Origin: Metaphire vulgaris | Lineage: Eukaryota; Annelida; Clitellata; Crassiclitellata; Megascolecidae | Direction of reading: 5' to 3' | DNA length: 64,000 bases | Assembly: GCA_018105865.1 (NCBI GenBank) | Contig: CM030837.1 | Coordinates: 4,512,975-4,576,974, forward strand | Shown here: positions 1 through 44,024 of the stretch, in pieces | How positions within the stretch are numbered: position 1 is the first letter of the stretch | Layout of the letters: each line of letters opens with the position of its first letter | Position numbers and translations under genes: made by a program | Notes under the pieces: generated by a model | Seen by the model: only the letters and a program-made list of their open reading frames with translations | What the model was told of the DNA's origin: nothing | The model's database searches: none

Positions 1-1273
1 GATAAAATGGAAACTCGAGTGGTGATGTCATCAAAATATCTCTCAAATCGCGAAAATCGTGTCGCATGCTCCACGTTGCGTAGGCTGTAGACAACTGTAC
101 GACATTGTTTTCATGATCTGTAGACCTTCAGTCGTCCCATTGACGCGCTTAACTGATTAATGACATCGACGATAGTTGACCTTGGTCGAACTCCGAGGTC
201 ACGAAACATGTATAACTGCAGAGGTCATGGAATGTTCTGGCAAAGAGCTAGTCTGTCTTATCATAATTTTCTAACGATAATTTTGGTGTCATATACTGTA
301 TCATGCTGCCACATCCTATGAGCAAGGATATAGCTATACTGTATGAACAGCAGAAATCAATAATCGTTTTACAAATCTTAGAACCTAATCGGATTGCGCG
401 TGATTATGGCATCAAGAACTTAATCATAGAATTAAAAGTCGATGAGTGATCAGCATTTATTAGGGCCTATATGTTAGATTCATTGCAACGAACGCGCGGA
501 ACGATATTTTAAAGAATGAAGCGGTAATCATCAAAATCTGAGATGGGAAACATGCGTTTACACCATCTGTACTTTATTGATCTCAATAATATAATCTGCC
601 ATGTTTGGTCGAACTGACCCCCGGCCGTTAACAATGCTGCGTCTATATCAGCGGTTCACAGCCTTACTTTAAATTGTACTCCCTCCCCCCCCCCCCCCCC
701 GAGTAGAAAATTGATCGCCGTCGCCGTGCGTGCCCGCAAGACACGTATCTCGCTTCCGTACCCGGAAACAACACTGAGCAGATCTGATGTGATAAATGAA
801 TTATAATAATTATACTGTATGACTGTATGTTAAATATCATATAACCTGCATAGACAAATTAATTCAATTTACAATTTTGACAGTTTTTCAATCATTTCTA
901 ATTAAAAGTAGAAACGAAGAAATGAAAACACTGGTAGTAAGTACTCGAAACTTCAATCAACGATAGCTTTCGCTTTGTTTTAACCTTTAGGCTAAGTGGC
1001 ATAGCGTTGCAATTTTATGCTTCAGATTATTGTGTCAGGTTTAGACACGTTACTTTCGTGATAGATTGATTCGATTTATTTTAAACAAAAATTACATAAA
1101 TTCTTTCAAAGTCATATCCGAACTATAGGACTCTTGTTAAGGCTTATTTAAAATATGTGTCTGTACTGTAGAAAAAATATTTCCCCAAGACAATTTTATT
1201 CCCGTGATGAGACATGGACTGTCCCTTTGAAGCGTGGATTCAACATTAGAGAATTAATTTTCGTGGTCATGGT
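1..1273. other. left flank, no gene seen
   Basis: AT-rich sequence with a poly-C tract near 685-700. I searched it for the upstream ABCC5 exon, which should end two bases into a codon and encode the cytosolic segment before RLWTEE, and found none. The missing N terminus probably lies left of the window. Confidence 0.6.
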
Positions 1274-1305
1274 CAGTGGCGGTTCCAAGAATTCTTGGTG
1301 GGGAG

Positions 1306-1474
1306 CAGGGTTTAATCTAGGCCGTTTCCGGGGGGAATGACCCTTCCCCCCGAAATTTAAAATCCCCCCGGAAATTTTGGCATACTACATCAACTAACAG
1401 CAGCCCCCTAGCAGAATTCCCCCGGCTTTGTCAGTTTCCCCCCGGAGTCCAGGAGTCTAGATTAAACACAGCTG
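1306..1474. mobile_element. MITE with TTTAATCTAG / CTAGATTAAA ends
   Basis: Terminal inverted repeats CAGGGTTTAATCTAG and CTAGATTAAACAC flank a core of paired CCCCGGAAATTT blocks. GTGGGGAG occurs on both sides. The same family recurs at 3673, 8145, 13047, 14891, 21644, 23477, 24632, 34862 and 45609, making it one of the commonest elements in the window. Confidence 0.75.
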
Positions 1475-1591
1475 GTGGGGAGATGCAATGGATTTGTAGG
1501 AAGTTGGGGGGGGGGGGAAGCAATGAATTTTTTTCTAGGAAGATGGCGCCAGCGACTTGTAGGGGGGGCCGGTCGCGGTAAACCGTGTGCA

Positions 1592-1673
1592 TTAACCCCT
1601 TAACTGGGGAATAAATCTGTAACTCAATGTAAACTGGACGGCTCTGAGCCGTCGCTCTCGGTTAAGGGGTTAA
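1592..1673. mobile_element. TTAA-flanked palindromic MITE (piggyBac-like)
   Basis: About 80 bp, TTAACCCCTTAACTGG at one end and its complement GGTTAAGGGGTTAA at the other. The TTAA at each outer edge matches the target site used by piggyBac-type transposases; that assignment is inferred from the ends only. Relatives lie at 15143-15224, 19909-19988 and 43883-43962. Confidence 0.65.
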
Positions 1674-1850
1674 ATCCCGAAAAAGGCTGACAAGCAAAAC
1701 AAGCGCTGGTGGGGGATGCATCCCCAGTCATCCTCAACGTGGAACCCCGTGTCATGCTGCTAAAGAAAGACCGTACATGGGCCTAGTAGCCTACTTTTAT
1801 AGGCGTGCTGCTGGTTTTCCGTTTTCGTGACATTCTGTTGGCGTTTCTAG

Positions 1851-34429
<32,579 letters not shown>

Positions 34430-34861
34430 CGACAACAGCACTTTTAAAAGAAATAATAATAATAATTCCTAGGAAGAGAAACCAGTTTGGTTGCTAGCTA
34501 ATGCAAGTTGACAATGCACACAAATGCATGAATATCGTAAGTCTACCTTCTAGAGATGTTGCTGGATCGATGTTATGATATTGCGTATGTAAGGTTGTTC
34601 TGTTCTTTTGACATATTTAGTCGTATTGTTTCTTAGTCTGAATTGTCACTTTTTGTGAATGTTTTGTGATCAAATTCCTGCAGAGATCTCTTGAATTTGT
34701 TCATAGTGCTAAGCTCTACGGATAGAAAATACATGTATTCATATTATAGGCATAAACTTCTGTTAGGCCTCTAGGCTCTAGGCCCCCCGCTTTTTGGAGG
34801 CTGCCATAGGGAAGGGGAAGGTTTAGAGGTTGGACCCCCACCTTTTCATCAAAGCTTACGC

Positions 34862-35038
34862 CCAGTGGCTATTCTAGCCACCTAGACATTGGGGTGGAGT
34901 TTAAATTTTTGGGGGAGGGAACAGGCATTGGGGAGGTCATACTGCTTGCAAAAATGTAAAAAAATTTGGGGGAGAGGAGGGGAAATTTCAAACTTGGGGG
35001 GATATTCCCCACCCAGAGAAGGCCTAGAATAAACACTG
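34862..35038. mobile_element. diverged MITE (ATTCTAG / CTAGAATAAA ends), in the 3' UTR region
   Basis: CAGTGGCTATTCTAGCC to GGCCTAGAATAAACACTG, core of GGGGGA and CCCCC blocks; GCTTACGC on both sides. It brings an AATAAA word downstream of the ABCC5 stop. Confidence 0.68.
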
Positions 35039-35184
35039 GCTTACGCTAATGATTCGTGTGATTGGGATTCGAATGCAGCCTTCAATCTGTCGACCGTTGC
35101 TTCTCTTCCAGTGCACTGGTCGTAATAATAAATCGGTTCTACAGTATATTTTTGTTGTTGTCGAAGTGCCATATGGCCATTGTT

Positions 35185-35190
35185 AATAAA
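35185..35190 (+). promoter_or_regulatory. candidate polyadenylation signal for ABCC5
   Basis: AATAAA followed within 20 bp by TGTATGTGATC. Other AATAAA words lie at about 35028 (in a MITE) and 35634. Choice among them is uncertain. Confidence 0.4.
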
Positions 35191-35871
35191 TAATGTATGT
35201 GATCTTTAGGTCTATGATCCTGAGTATTTCTAGCAAAATTACAGTCTTTTGAATAGCAATTTTCGGATAAACGTTGTCATAACCACCTAGAATGCTGTAC
35301 GCTGTATTTAATTATTTTTATTTGGTGCAGAGGTCAGAACTGCGTGTTCAGATCCATGCACTCACGCACCCACACATGCACACCCTCCTCTGCACGAACT
35401 GCAACATTCAGTTGATGCAAGATGAGCATCAGGATTACCTTCTTCGTAGTTTTATATCTAGAGCACAGTGTTTCTCTGATCCATCTTTCTACGTATATTT
35501 ATACTTTTTTGCACATGCAACCTACTAGACTACACAGTTATTCAGACCTTCGGGCACGAAACTGTAATTTCATGATGTTATCTTATATCATCTAGTCTTT
35601 GTTACTATTCATTTAAAATCCATGTTAAAAGAGAATAAATTTAGGAATTTGAACAAACTCGACAATCAGCGAGTGATTTGTTTATTTCATTTCGATCACG
35701 TTCTTGATCTTGTCTAGCAAATTCTTGTTGATGCAAATATGCTGTATGTTATTTTGTGTGATTTATCAAATAATTTTCTGTACCAATCACAAGATCTTCA
35801 GCAAATCCAGAGAGGAATAGTGGACCTAAATATTCGACCTGTTGGATAAAATGACAGAACTGGGATATTGA

Positions 35872-36022
35872 CGTTATATACCATACCACTGTATATACCA
35901 TATACCATACCACTGTATATACCATATACCATACCACTGTATATACCATATACCATACCACTGTATATACCATATACAGTACCACTGTAAATACCATATA
36001 CCATACCACTGTATATACCATA
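35872..36022. repeat. 24-bp minisatellite
   Basis: Six or so copies of CCATACCACTGTATATAC plus CATATA, a palindrome-rich unit. The Tyr/Val minus-strand frame over it is an artefact. Confidence 0.95.
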
Positions 36023-36078
36023 TAGCTTTAGATGGTCGACTTTCCTTCTATAAACGTTCCTGGGTGCATGATGATCAT

Positions 36079-36251
36079 CAGTGGCGGCTCTACACGGGGC
36101 CCGGGGGGCTTACCCCTTCAATGCCCCTCTGTTTGGACCCTATACTTACTACTACATACCTATCAACAAATGATTGACCCCATTGCTTAAAAGTTGCCAC
36201 CCCAACGCACCGCACCCCCACCCCACTTGCCTAATCCTGGAGCCGCCGCCA
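36079..36251. mobile_element. hAT-type MITE (CAGTGGCGGCTCC family)
   Basis: CAGTGGCGGCTCTACACG to CTGGAGCCGCCGCCAA; ATGATCAT before, ATGATGGA after. A truncated CAGTGGCGTAGCCAGG element begins at 36279 right behind it. Confidence 0.75.
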
Positions 36252-36473
36252 ATGATGGATTTCATCATTGCTGGCTTTCAGTGGCGTAGCCAGGATTTCA
36301 GGAAGTGGGAGTGGTGGTTTTGATCATGACCAACTTCGAAAAATCTAGACAAGCAAAAAAAGGTCGTACTCATCTTTGCTCTTGTACTTTTTCCCTTTCA
36401 AGATGTGCTGACTTGGAATCGTCTAAACCTCGCTTTCGATCGGATTGCCAATTCCAGCACGGACATCAAAACA

Positions 36474-36760
36474 AGAAGATGGCAGAAGTGGTTATACACT
36501 CAAGACAGACACGCTGACGGAACGGGTTCTAGCCCCACTGGAGCCCGCCCCCAAGGTCGACTCAGCCCGTACTCGCTAGAGGGCGGCGGTGGTAACAGAA
36601 GAAGAACGGCGTTCAGCTGCGAGGTAAAGCGCAGGCCTAGACGTTTGACTGTCTAGGCTAACGGCGTATGCCACCTGCGTCGCTGTAGGTCTATGCCACG
36701 GAGACAAGTAGATCATCGCCGTTCCCATTAAACTCCAAATGGAGTGTGGGAAACCTTTAC
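36474..36760 (+). mobile_element. tRNA-derived SINE
   Basis: Diverged A box GATGGCAGAAGTGGTTA, B box ACGGGTTCTAGCCCC, then AAGGTCGACTCAGCCCGTA and the 3' part with GAGGTAAAGCGCAGG, as in the 22809 copy. Confidence 0.7.
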
Positions 36761-36810
36761 CTTTATAATTATCAGAGCATCGTTTCCTTTTTCCCCAGCG
36801 AAACTCAGCC

Positions 36811-36991
36811 CATTGGCGGCTCCATATTTGGGGCCGGGGTCCGTGTCCCCTATTGAATGCCTGGCCCCGCAGTGCCCCCCTGTTGGGACCCTATACTTAC
36901 TACTACATACCTATCCACAAACGGTTGGCTCCCATCCTTAGAAGTTTCCACCCCCAACGCCCCCACTTACCAAATCCTGGATCCGCCACTG
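36811..36991. mobile_element. hAT-type MITE (CAGTGGCGGCTCC family)
   Basis: CATTGGCGGCTCCATA to CTGGATCCGCCACTG; duplication ACTCAGCC (36803-36810) versus ACTCAACC (36992-36999). Confidence 0.82.
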
Positions 36992-37344
36992 ACTCAACCC
37001 AAGACCGTTTCTGAGTAGGTACGCCAAGTGTCGTCTAAGTTCTAACAAAAGTACGTTGGCCGTACTGCATCACAGTACCAGTACGTTGGTTCCGACTACG
37101 ACTGTATGATAATTTTATTTAATGTGATAAAACAATAGATATTAATAAGTCTTCTCAGACGCATAAGATGACCATTTTTGGGACGTTGTGCATTTGACTG
37201 CGTGCCAGCGAATGTATATGCGAAGATCGAGACGACGATAAAATCGCAAAGACAAAATCAATGCTAACGATTATTCATTGCACGCTACGCTACAATAAAC
37301 ATAACACCAACATTAATATATAGCCTACAGTATCTGAATATATA

Positions 37345-37410
<66 letters not shown>

Positions 37411-37421
37411 TATATATATAC

Positions 37422-37469
<48 letters not shown>

Positions 37470-38180
37470 GCCAAAGAAAGGAAAGGGCCATGGACGAGCA
37501 CTTCTACACCATTGGCTCCGACGGTTCTTATGGACTATGGAGTGTGATGATGATGATGATGATTTTGACGATGATGATGATGATGATTTTGACGATGATG
37601 ATGATGATGATGATATAAAATATGCGCCTTTCCTCCTGTAGGTCCTAAACATATTGACCTTGACCCTTGCCATGTTACGGCGCTCTATGAATTGTCATAA
37701 ACAATAAAAATATACAAATTATACACACATATATATTATACATGTGAGGACATACTATACATATATTCAAATATATTACGTACAAATATCTAGATCCTGT
37801 ATAGATATGCAGAATAGTTATATTGTGCATCTATATAAATACTGAAGCATCTCAAATCATAGTTAGAAGTGTCATTGTAAACGCGAATTCGACATCAAAA
37901 TTTTGACTAATTTGGAAAATAATTGTGTTTTATATCTGTGGCGTCAAATTGAGTGACGGCGTAAGTCTACAGGCTCCGCGCGGCGTTCGGCCGACAGCGC
38001 CGGATCTCATTTTCTTTCCAATCGGAGAGTTTGACGGATGGGTTCAGAGATTCTGTGATCTCGTGAAAGGTCCACTTTCTTCGCCCATTCGGACAGAAAT
38101 GCGACTGGCGTTGGTCGCTGAAAGCAGCGGAGACTAGATATGGGCACGGCCGGCCGAAGGAGATAGACAGTCCAGCAGGC
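36992..38180. other. intergenic; TA and GAT microsatellites
   Basis: (TA)n at about 37340-37465 and (GAT)n at 37547-37615. A 70-codon frame at 37925-38137 has no recognisable similarity. No gene supported. Confidence 0.6.
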
Positions 38181-38184
38181 TGAA

Positions 38185-38205
38185 GAAGAAGGAGAGAGAG
38201 AGAAT

Positions 38206-38241
<36 letters not shown>

Positions 38242-38729
38242 TCTGATTTGCTTTCGTTCTATCGTCGAAATAATTCTCCATTATCTTGAAAGGTTATTAG
38301 TGCGCTCCGAGTGACGCTCAGACATCGGAGTCCTGGAGCAGCAGCAGCAGCAGCAGCGGCGGCGGCGGCAGCTTTTGAAACAAGAACGTTTCATTTCCGT
38401 CTTTAACCGCAGCGTTGCAATCCTCCCTTCCAGTACGCTCTTTTCCATTCGTCTTATCCTTCGTTCTCTCTCTCTCTCTCCTGTCTCTCTCTTGGTTTGT
38501 CTGTCTGTCTTTCTCTGAATGCCTCTCTGTCTCTCTGTATGCCTCTATGTGTCCGTCTCTGTCTCTCTGTGTGTGTGTACATGTGTCTCTCTGCCTCTCT
38601 GTTTGTCTCTAACTCTCTCTGTCTTTCTTTCTCACATACACCTTCTCTCTCTCTCTCTTTCTCTCTTTCTCTCTCTCTCTCTTTCTCTCTCTCACTCTTT
38701 TTCTTTATCGTTTCCTCTTCCACGTTCTT

Positions 38730-38763
<34 letters not shown>

Positions 38764-39510
38764 TTTCATCAATTCCATCTCCGCCAAAGGCTCTAAATCA
38801 TTCATTCTTCTGGCCCTCCTCGCCTCGCGCCGCGACCGCCCCGCGTACATCGCAGACCTAGCTGGTGTCCGGGCTGTTCCACACACGCACACGCACGCAA
38901 ACACACACAGACACACACACACACACGAGTTATGGTCGACGGTGGATGAGGCGAACATTCTTCCGTCTCTCCTTCTCGGTTTGGAGGCGCTGTCCGCTTC
39001 CTCTAGCTGCTCCGAAGTCAGTCGGACGCGCCTCGTTCCCTCCCGTCCGGTGTTTTTCGGACCCAGTTATCAGCTACCTGCATCGGATAGGATGATGATG
39101 ATGATGATGATGGCGATGACGTCAACGATGATGATGTGATGATGATGGCGATGATGATGGCGATGATGATGATGATGGTGGATGGTGTTGTGTTGGTGGT
39201 GGTGAACTGGTGATAAGAACGATGCTGATGATGGTGGTGATGATGATGATTGTGGTGATGATGATGATGATGGTGGTGATGATGATGATGATGATGATGG
39301 TGATGATGGCAGACTTTTTCCCAGCAAAACGATCAGGTCTCTTAAATTAATTTCCCGGTTCGTGGTCCAGAACTTTCGGAAATTGATATTATCTAGGCGG
39401 ATTTTCAGTCTCTCTCTCTCTCTCGAATAGGCTGCTGCAGCAGCTGCAGCAGCTGCAGCAGCTGCAGCAGCTGTAGCAGCAGATTCATTGTCGTGCGCTT
39501 CTTCGTTCAA
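38185..39510. repeat. dense simple-sequence block in the intergenic region
   Basis: In order: (GA)n 38190-38240, CAG/CGG triplets 38338-38372, TCTG/TC tracts 38465-38700, (GTC)n 38731-38764, (AC)n 38881-38926, (GAT)n 39090-39310, (GCAGCT)n 39429-39483. The surrounding DNA is more GC- and CpG-rich than its neighbours. A promoter or untranslated first exon of the downstream gene could lie here, but nothing fixes it. Confidence 0.7.
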
Positions 39511-39733
39511 CTGACGCTAATGAGAGTTAATGGTACGCCTTGCTTGCTGCTAATGAAATGATGCGAATGCTAATGTTAAAGAATTGCACAATTATTGTGT
39601 TGTGACACCTTACAGGAAGACGTGCGTTTTGCCGAATCTCTCCGGCGAGGGACAGAATGGAACCAGTCTCGGTCCCGCAAATCGTCCATAAGAGAGAATG
39701 GAGGGAAACTCGAAGCCCGTGGATGGGAAACGA

Positions 39734-39734
<1 letters not shown>

Positions 39735-39799
<65 letters not shown>

Positions 39800-39800
39800 G
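39735..39800. repeat. (TA)n microsatellite
   Basis: About 28 TA units with GTA interruptions at the end. Confidence 0.95.
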
Positions 39801-39931
39801 TATGTATATCCGTATTTCGCACTGTGTTTGATTTTGTAGAACCGAAGATATTTGCCATAGCGGACAAGTGGAAGTTGGGACTAGCTAGGACTGTATGAGC
39901 GACCGTGTTTTTCAACACAGGCTAAATCCGA

Positions 39932-40201
39932 GGGCCGCCGAGAGAATTTCCGGGCCTCGGTACAGAAAATAGTCACGGGCCTCTGACCTGACAAGTATGT
40001 GAAAAAGTGTTGAGGCCATTTTTTTCTTGTCGGTCTTTTTCAAAGCAGAATTCCAGGGTCAAGTGCAAATGTGAAAAAGTGTCGGTGACCTTTTTTCCTT
40101 GTTAATCATTTTATATGGCATTAATCACCGGACCCGGGCCCCTTTGAGGTCTATGGGCCCCGAAACCATGTTCCGGCTGCATCCCCCTCTCCTCATGCCT
40201 G
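39932..40201. mobile_element. diverged MITE (CAGGCCTGAGGA family), reverse
   Basis: Begins AGGGCCGCCGAGAGAATTTC and ends CCCTCTCCTCATGCCTG; interior GGGCCC blocks are kept. No clear target duplication. Confidence 0.55.
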
Positions 40202-40677
40202 ATAAATCCTACTAAATCACTTAAAATCCACTAATTATTAACATTATTATTTTGTAACATTATTCGGTCTACAGTTTCACTGTGCAGTTAGACCCTTTTG
40301 AAATGGACATGGTAGGACTACCCCTCTCCCGAAAGTTCTGCATCTCCGGTGGAGGGATGGACAGTTAAACGCCAGAAATTTCGATGTTCGCCCGAGGTTT
40401 TCGTGTTTAATTAGGTCTAAATAATTTGCGCAAACATTTGGTCGAATAATGTTTAAGTTGTTTTTTAGTAATAAGTTTTGTCATTTTGTAGATGCAAATA
40501 AAAGAAGACAAAGAAGGAGAATACATGAACAAACAGCAGGTTTGTTCCTGTATTCTCAGGAACAACGACTCGAGGGCCAAGAAATAGATTGCACAGTAAG
40601 ACCATAATGTGAATGAATGGATGGGTGAAACATAGTGTTTCTAATAGAGGGCAGACCCTTCTAAACCACTCCAAACC

Positions 40678-40696
40678 TTGCTACTACTAATACTAT

Positions 40697-40753
<57 letters not shown>

Positions 40754-40807
40754 CACTATTAATATTAGTAGTAGTACTACTGCAACTACTACTAGTCTAC
40801 TACTACA

Positions 40808-40846
<39 letters not shown>

Positions 40847-40864
40847 GTTATTATTATTATTAAT
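40678..40864. repeat. (CTA)n and (TTA)n microsatellite
   Basis: ACT/CTA to about 40752, mixed, then TTA to 40862. Confidence 0.95.
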
Positions 40865-41880
40865 TTTCATCTAGAAATCGTGGGCTTGCAAGACAATTTG
40901 CTGGAGCCAGTAGTAGTGTAGTAGTGAACTTCTAGTAACTCTGACAAGCAGAAAATGATTGTAAAATGCTCTCTCTCATAGGCCTACTGACTTCACACAA
41001 CCGCTGCACATCTCGCAGTAGTAGTGGTCAGAAGTCAGGACGAAACGAGACCGATTTTCCTGACCTGACTTCCCGGTCGAACGCTATTCGGACGCAGCAC
41101 GTCGCATGCTCGACACAACCCGCCATGCGGCATTTCGGCCGAACAGCGGAGCGCACGCCGTCTCACCATTACGATCGGCTTCAGTCTCTCGACCGTCGAA
41201 TGTGTAGAACATCGTAATGTATGCGCGCAGTAACGAACCCTCGACCACAACAACAACAACAACATCATCGCTTCTGTAGCGCCATATTTCTAGCATGCCT
41301 CGCGTCGGATTTTTGCCTTGTAGGCTATTTTGTCGGGCCGCTGTCTGCAACGTGCCTTTTGAGTATCCACTATTTCGGCATCGCTGACGCAACTAGCGTT
41401 GTTATACTGTTGGCCAAAACTACTTGTATATAAACGGTCAGTCGTAAACAGAAAATTGTGCGTCACACAGTTCGGCTGCATGAGAGTCGTCGTAGGAAGA
41501 CTATTCGGAGAAATACTTGATGAGTAAGTAGGCCACACATTTTGAAGAATCTTCTTGGTAAGCTGCTCGTTTGGTGTTTTACATGTAAGCTCTATGTACG
41601 ATACGTGAAACAGCACGGCGCTTCTACATTAAACTGATTATTGTTTTTTTTTAATTTCTGGTAAAATTGTAGGCCTATTCTTTATTTTTTTACTTTGATA
41701 AATTCGCTGACAGATTTTAGTAGGGACAGAAGTTCTTATACGGGGTGGGGGTGGGGGTAATTATCAATAATTATATAATGATCTATCGTTTACACTCTAA
41801 GCACTCTTTCTCTAGATGAGATTCACGTTGGTCATTTGCCAGTCTAATCACGTTGTTTATTCGTCTATACTCTATAGCAC
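40865..41880. other. intergenic, no gene supported
   Basis: Slightly GC-richer around 41000-41420 with frames of about 80-145 codons on both strands, none with recognisable domains. (CA)n/(TA)n/(CATA)n microsatellite follows at 41881-41980. Confidence 0.5.
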
Positions 41881-41881
41881 T

Positions 41882-41916
<35 letters not shown>

Positions 41917-42015
41917 CACATATACATACATACATACATACATACATACATACATACATACATACATACATACATACATGAAGACATCGGATGAAGAACT
42001 GCCGCTTAACTCCAG

Positions 42016-42046
42016 CAGGGCGTAGCGACGGAGGTATATCTATATC

Positions 42047-42090
<44 letters not shown>

Positions 42091-42213
42091 AAAATCAGTC
42101 TACCTTGAAGTTTTTAATGTGCTTTTTATGATTTTTAAAGTTTATAAAGATTTATACCCCCCCCCCCCCAAATCACACATTATACCACCATCAAATTCCT
42201 GGCTACGCCCCTG
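42016..42213. mobile_element. hAT-type MITE (CAGGGGCGTAGC family)
   Basis: CAGGGCGTAGCGACGG to GGCTACGCCCCTG; AACTCCAG (42008-42015) versus AATTCCAG (42214-42221). Its core holds a (TA)n tract. Confidence 0.82.
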
Positions 42214-42655
42214 AATTCCAGTCCTTGGGAAAATTTGTCTTCTGGACTTTTTGGCAACGCTTACATAATTTTTTTGCTTAAAATCAATGTGTAGGATTTA
42301 CAAAATATCGCTAATATCCTATGAGCATGCAATAAGCTATATGCTATTGAGCGTCATGCGTAATAACTCTGAACAAATCACATAATAATCATAGTGATGA
42401 GATTAAGATTAAGGCAAAGTAACATAATACTACTAAAAGATTCCTTCATCGCTAGAAATGTTCCTCATTTGGAAACAGTGTTTTTATTGATTTGTCTGTT
42501 ATAGAAATTTGTTAAACAAACACAACACAAGCACACACACACATACAAAGACGCGCGCACACACACACACACATACACACACGGTCCCGTGTGATACGCA
42601 ATCCGTGTTGGTTGGCATTGGATGTAACGTACATCAGATAGGCAAATAAATTTTA

Positions 42656-42917
42656 CGCATTTTGTTACTTTAAATGGCTTTAGGCTGCCATCAGACTATT
42701 TTCAATTATTTAGCAAAATAAGTTTCGAAAACTAGTTGAACTAGTTGGCATTGGATGCCTAACCGTACTTTACGACAGACCTCAGATACACAGAGAAAAA
42801 GTTGTGTAACGTTACACCAAATTTTACCACCATCGCATTTTGTTACTTTAAATGGCTTTAAAACGCGAACCAGGTGTAAAGTTGACCATCAGACTATTTT
42901 CAATTATTTAGCAAAAC
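42656..42917. repeat. direct duplication of a 65-80 bp segment
   Basis: TTTTGTTACTTTAAATGGCT and CATCAGACTATTTTCAATTA occur at 42658-42722 and again at 42837-42915. The second copy has an extra AAAACGCGAACCAGG-type insertion. Confidence 0.75.
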
Positions 42918-43347
42918 ACCATGCCTTGGTGTAAATTTGGGAAAACTTGATTCAAGTTTCCCCCAAATTGTTTTAAAGTGGAATAGTGGATACATACATA
43001 TACAAAAGTACAAAGCAACATAACAAAGCAAAGTAAGTTTACACAGAAAGAAAAGTCGAATATATTAATATTGCGCAAAATCTGATAGAAAGGTGTGCTA
43101 AACTCACTATCCTAATATTGCTCCCTTTCCCATTGAAATTTCACAATTTTGGTAATTATTATCTCAGATTATTTCTATAGGACCTTTATTAGATTATTAA
43201 TTCTTTTCACTGCTATTTTCTGATTTCTCTCGACTAGGGTAACATTTAGCGTAACGTTACTTTTCTCGGTATACACTTCAGTGTAACAGTTACCTATCAC
43301 TAGTTTATTTAAATTCATCGTAACGTTACACAAATTTTTCTCTGTGT
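42788..43347. mobile_element. 560-bp element with ACACAGAGAAAAA inverted ends
   Basis: ACACAGAGAAAAAGTTGTG and TAACGTTACAC at the left are mirrored by GTAACGTTACACAAATTT and TTCTCTGTGT at the right. No ORF. Likely a non-autonomous DNA transposon; target duplication not clear. Confidence 0.6.
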
Positions 43348-43412
43348 AACGTTTTAACGTACTAAGCAGATCTTTAAAATTTAGTATGTTTTATCTGAGG
43401 TAGGCTTATCTT

Positions 43413-43429
43413 ATAATAATAATAATAAC

Positions 43430-43512
<83 letters not shown>
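43413..43512. repeat. (AAT)n microsatellite
   Basis: About 32 AAT units with one CAA. Confidence 0.97.
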
Positions 43513-43514
<2 letters not shown>

Positions 43515-43882
43515 GTGCCTTTGTGGCAAAAGCTTCAAAATTCCAGTGTTCTATAGAGCGTCATGAACGTTTGTGTTCAAACTATATAAGCCTAGAGAGA
43601 TGGTAGAGATAGAATGGAAAGCTAATGGAGTCGAACATGCTGCGTTGCCACACAATCCCCCTTTTTAACCCGTTCGTTTGCACGCATTGTAGGCGGAAAT
43701 ATCTGCGATTTTCTGAGAATCTACCAGAATCTACCAGATCCACAGAAGCTTCTATACCAGAAAACGCACCGAGAAGCATTCCTCTGCAGCTCATGAAGGA
43801 GAGATCGACGTCGTCTGCAGATCGAACCAAAGAAGCAACCGAGGCAGGAGAAGAAAAAGTGCCACAGAGCCATATAGGCCTA

Positions 43883-43962
43883 TTAACCCCTTAACTGGGG
43901 ATCCCGGATATATCCGTCCATTTTACATTGAGTTACAGTTAAATACACGGTTAAGGGGTTAA
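43883..43962. mobile_element. TTAA-flanked palindromic MITE upstream of the UNC93-like gene
   Basis: 80 bp, one base different from 19909-19988, ending 62 bp before the ATG at 44025, so it lies in the 5' leader or core promoter. Confidence 0.78.
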
Positions 43963-44024
43963 AGTATAGGCCAGAAGGCTTCCTCCTCTTCGTTGTTGCA
44001 TGAAATCATTTCGTCAGCAGAAGA

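Larger units (their letters stand above)
1274..1750. mobile_element. hAT-type MITE (CAGTGGCGGTTCC ends) carrying two nested MITEs
   Basis: Begins CAGTGGCGGTTCC and ends in a decayed complement (GTGGAACCCC). Flanks GTCATGGT (1266-1273) and GTCATGCT (1751-1758) look like an 8-bp target duplication with one change. It contains a TTTAATCTAG-type MITE at 1306-1474 and a TTAA-type MITE at 1592-1673. A second copy with the same internal arrangement lies at 45572-46034. Confidence 0.65.

Noticed and set aside
35872..36022. CRISPR-like array of 24-bp units
   Set aside because: Units are contiguous with no unique spacers, and the genome is clearly animal; it is a minisatellite.
37925..38137. Frame of 70 codons near the repeat block
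   Set aside because: No similarity, no supporting splice sites or neighbours.
40966..41616. Overlapping frames of 70-108 codons on both strands
   Set aside because: No domain, no splice support; moderate GC content alone explains their length.
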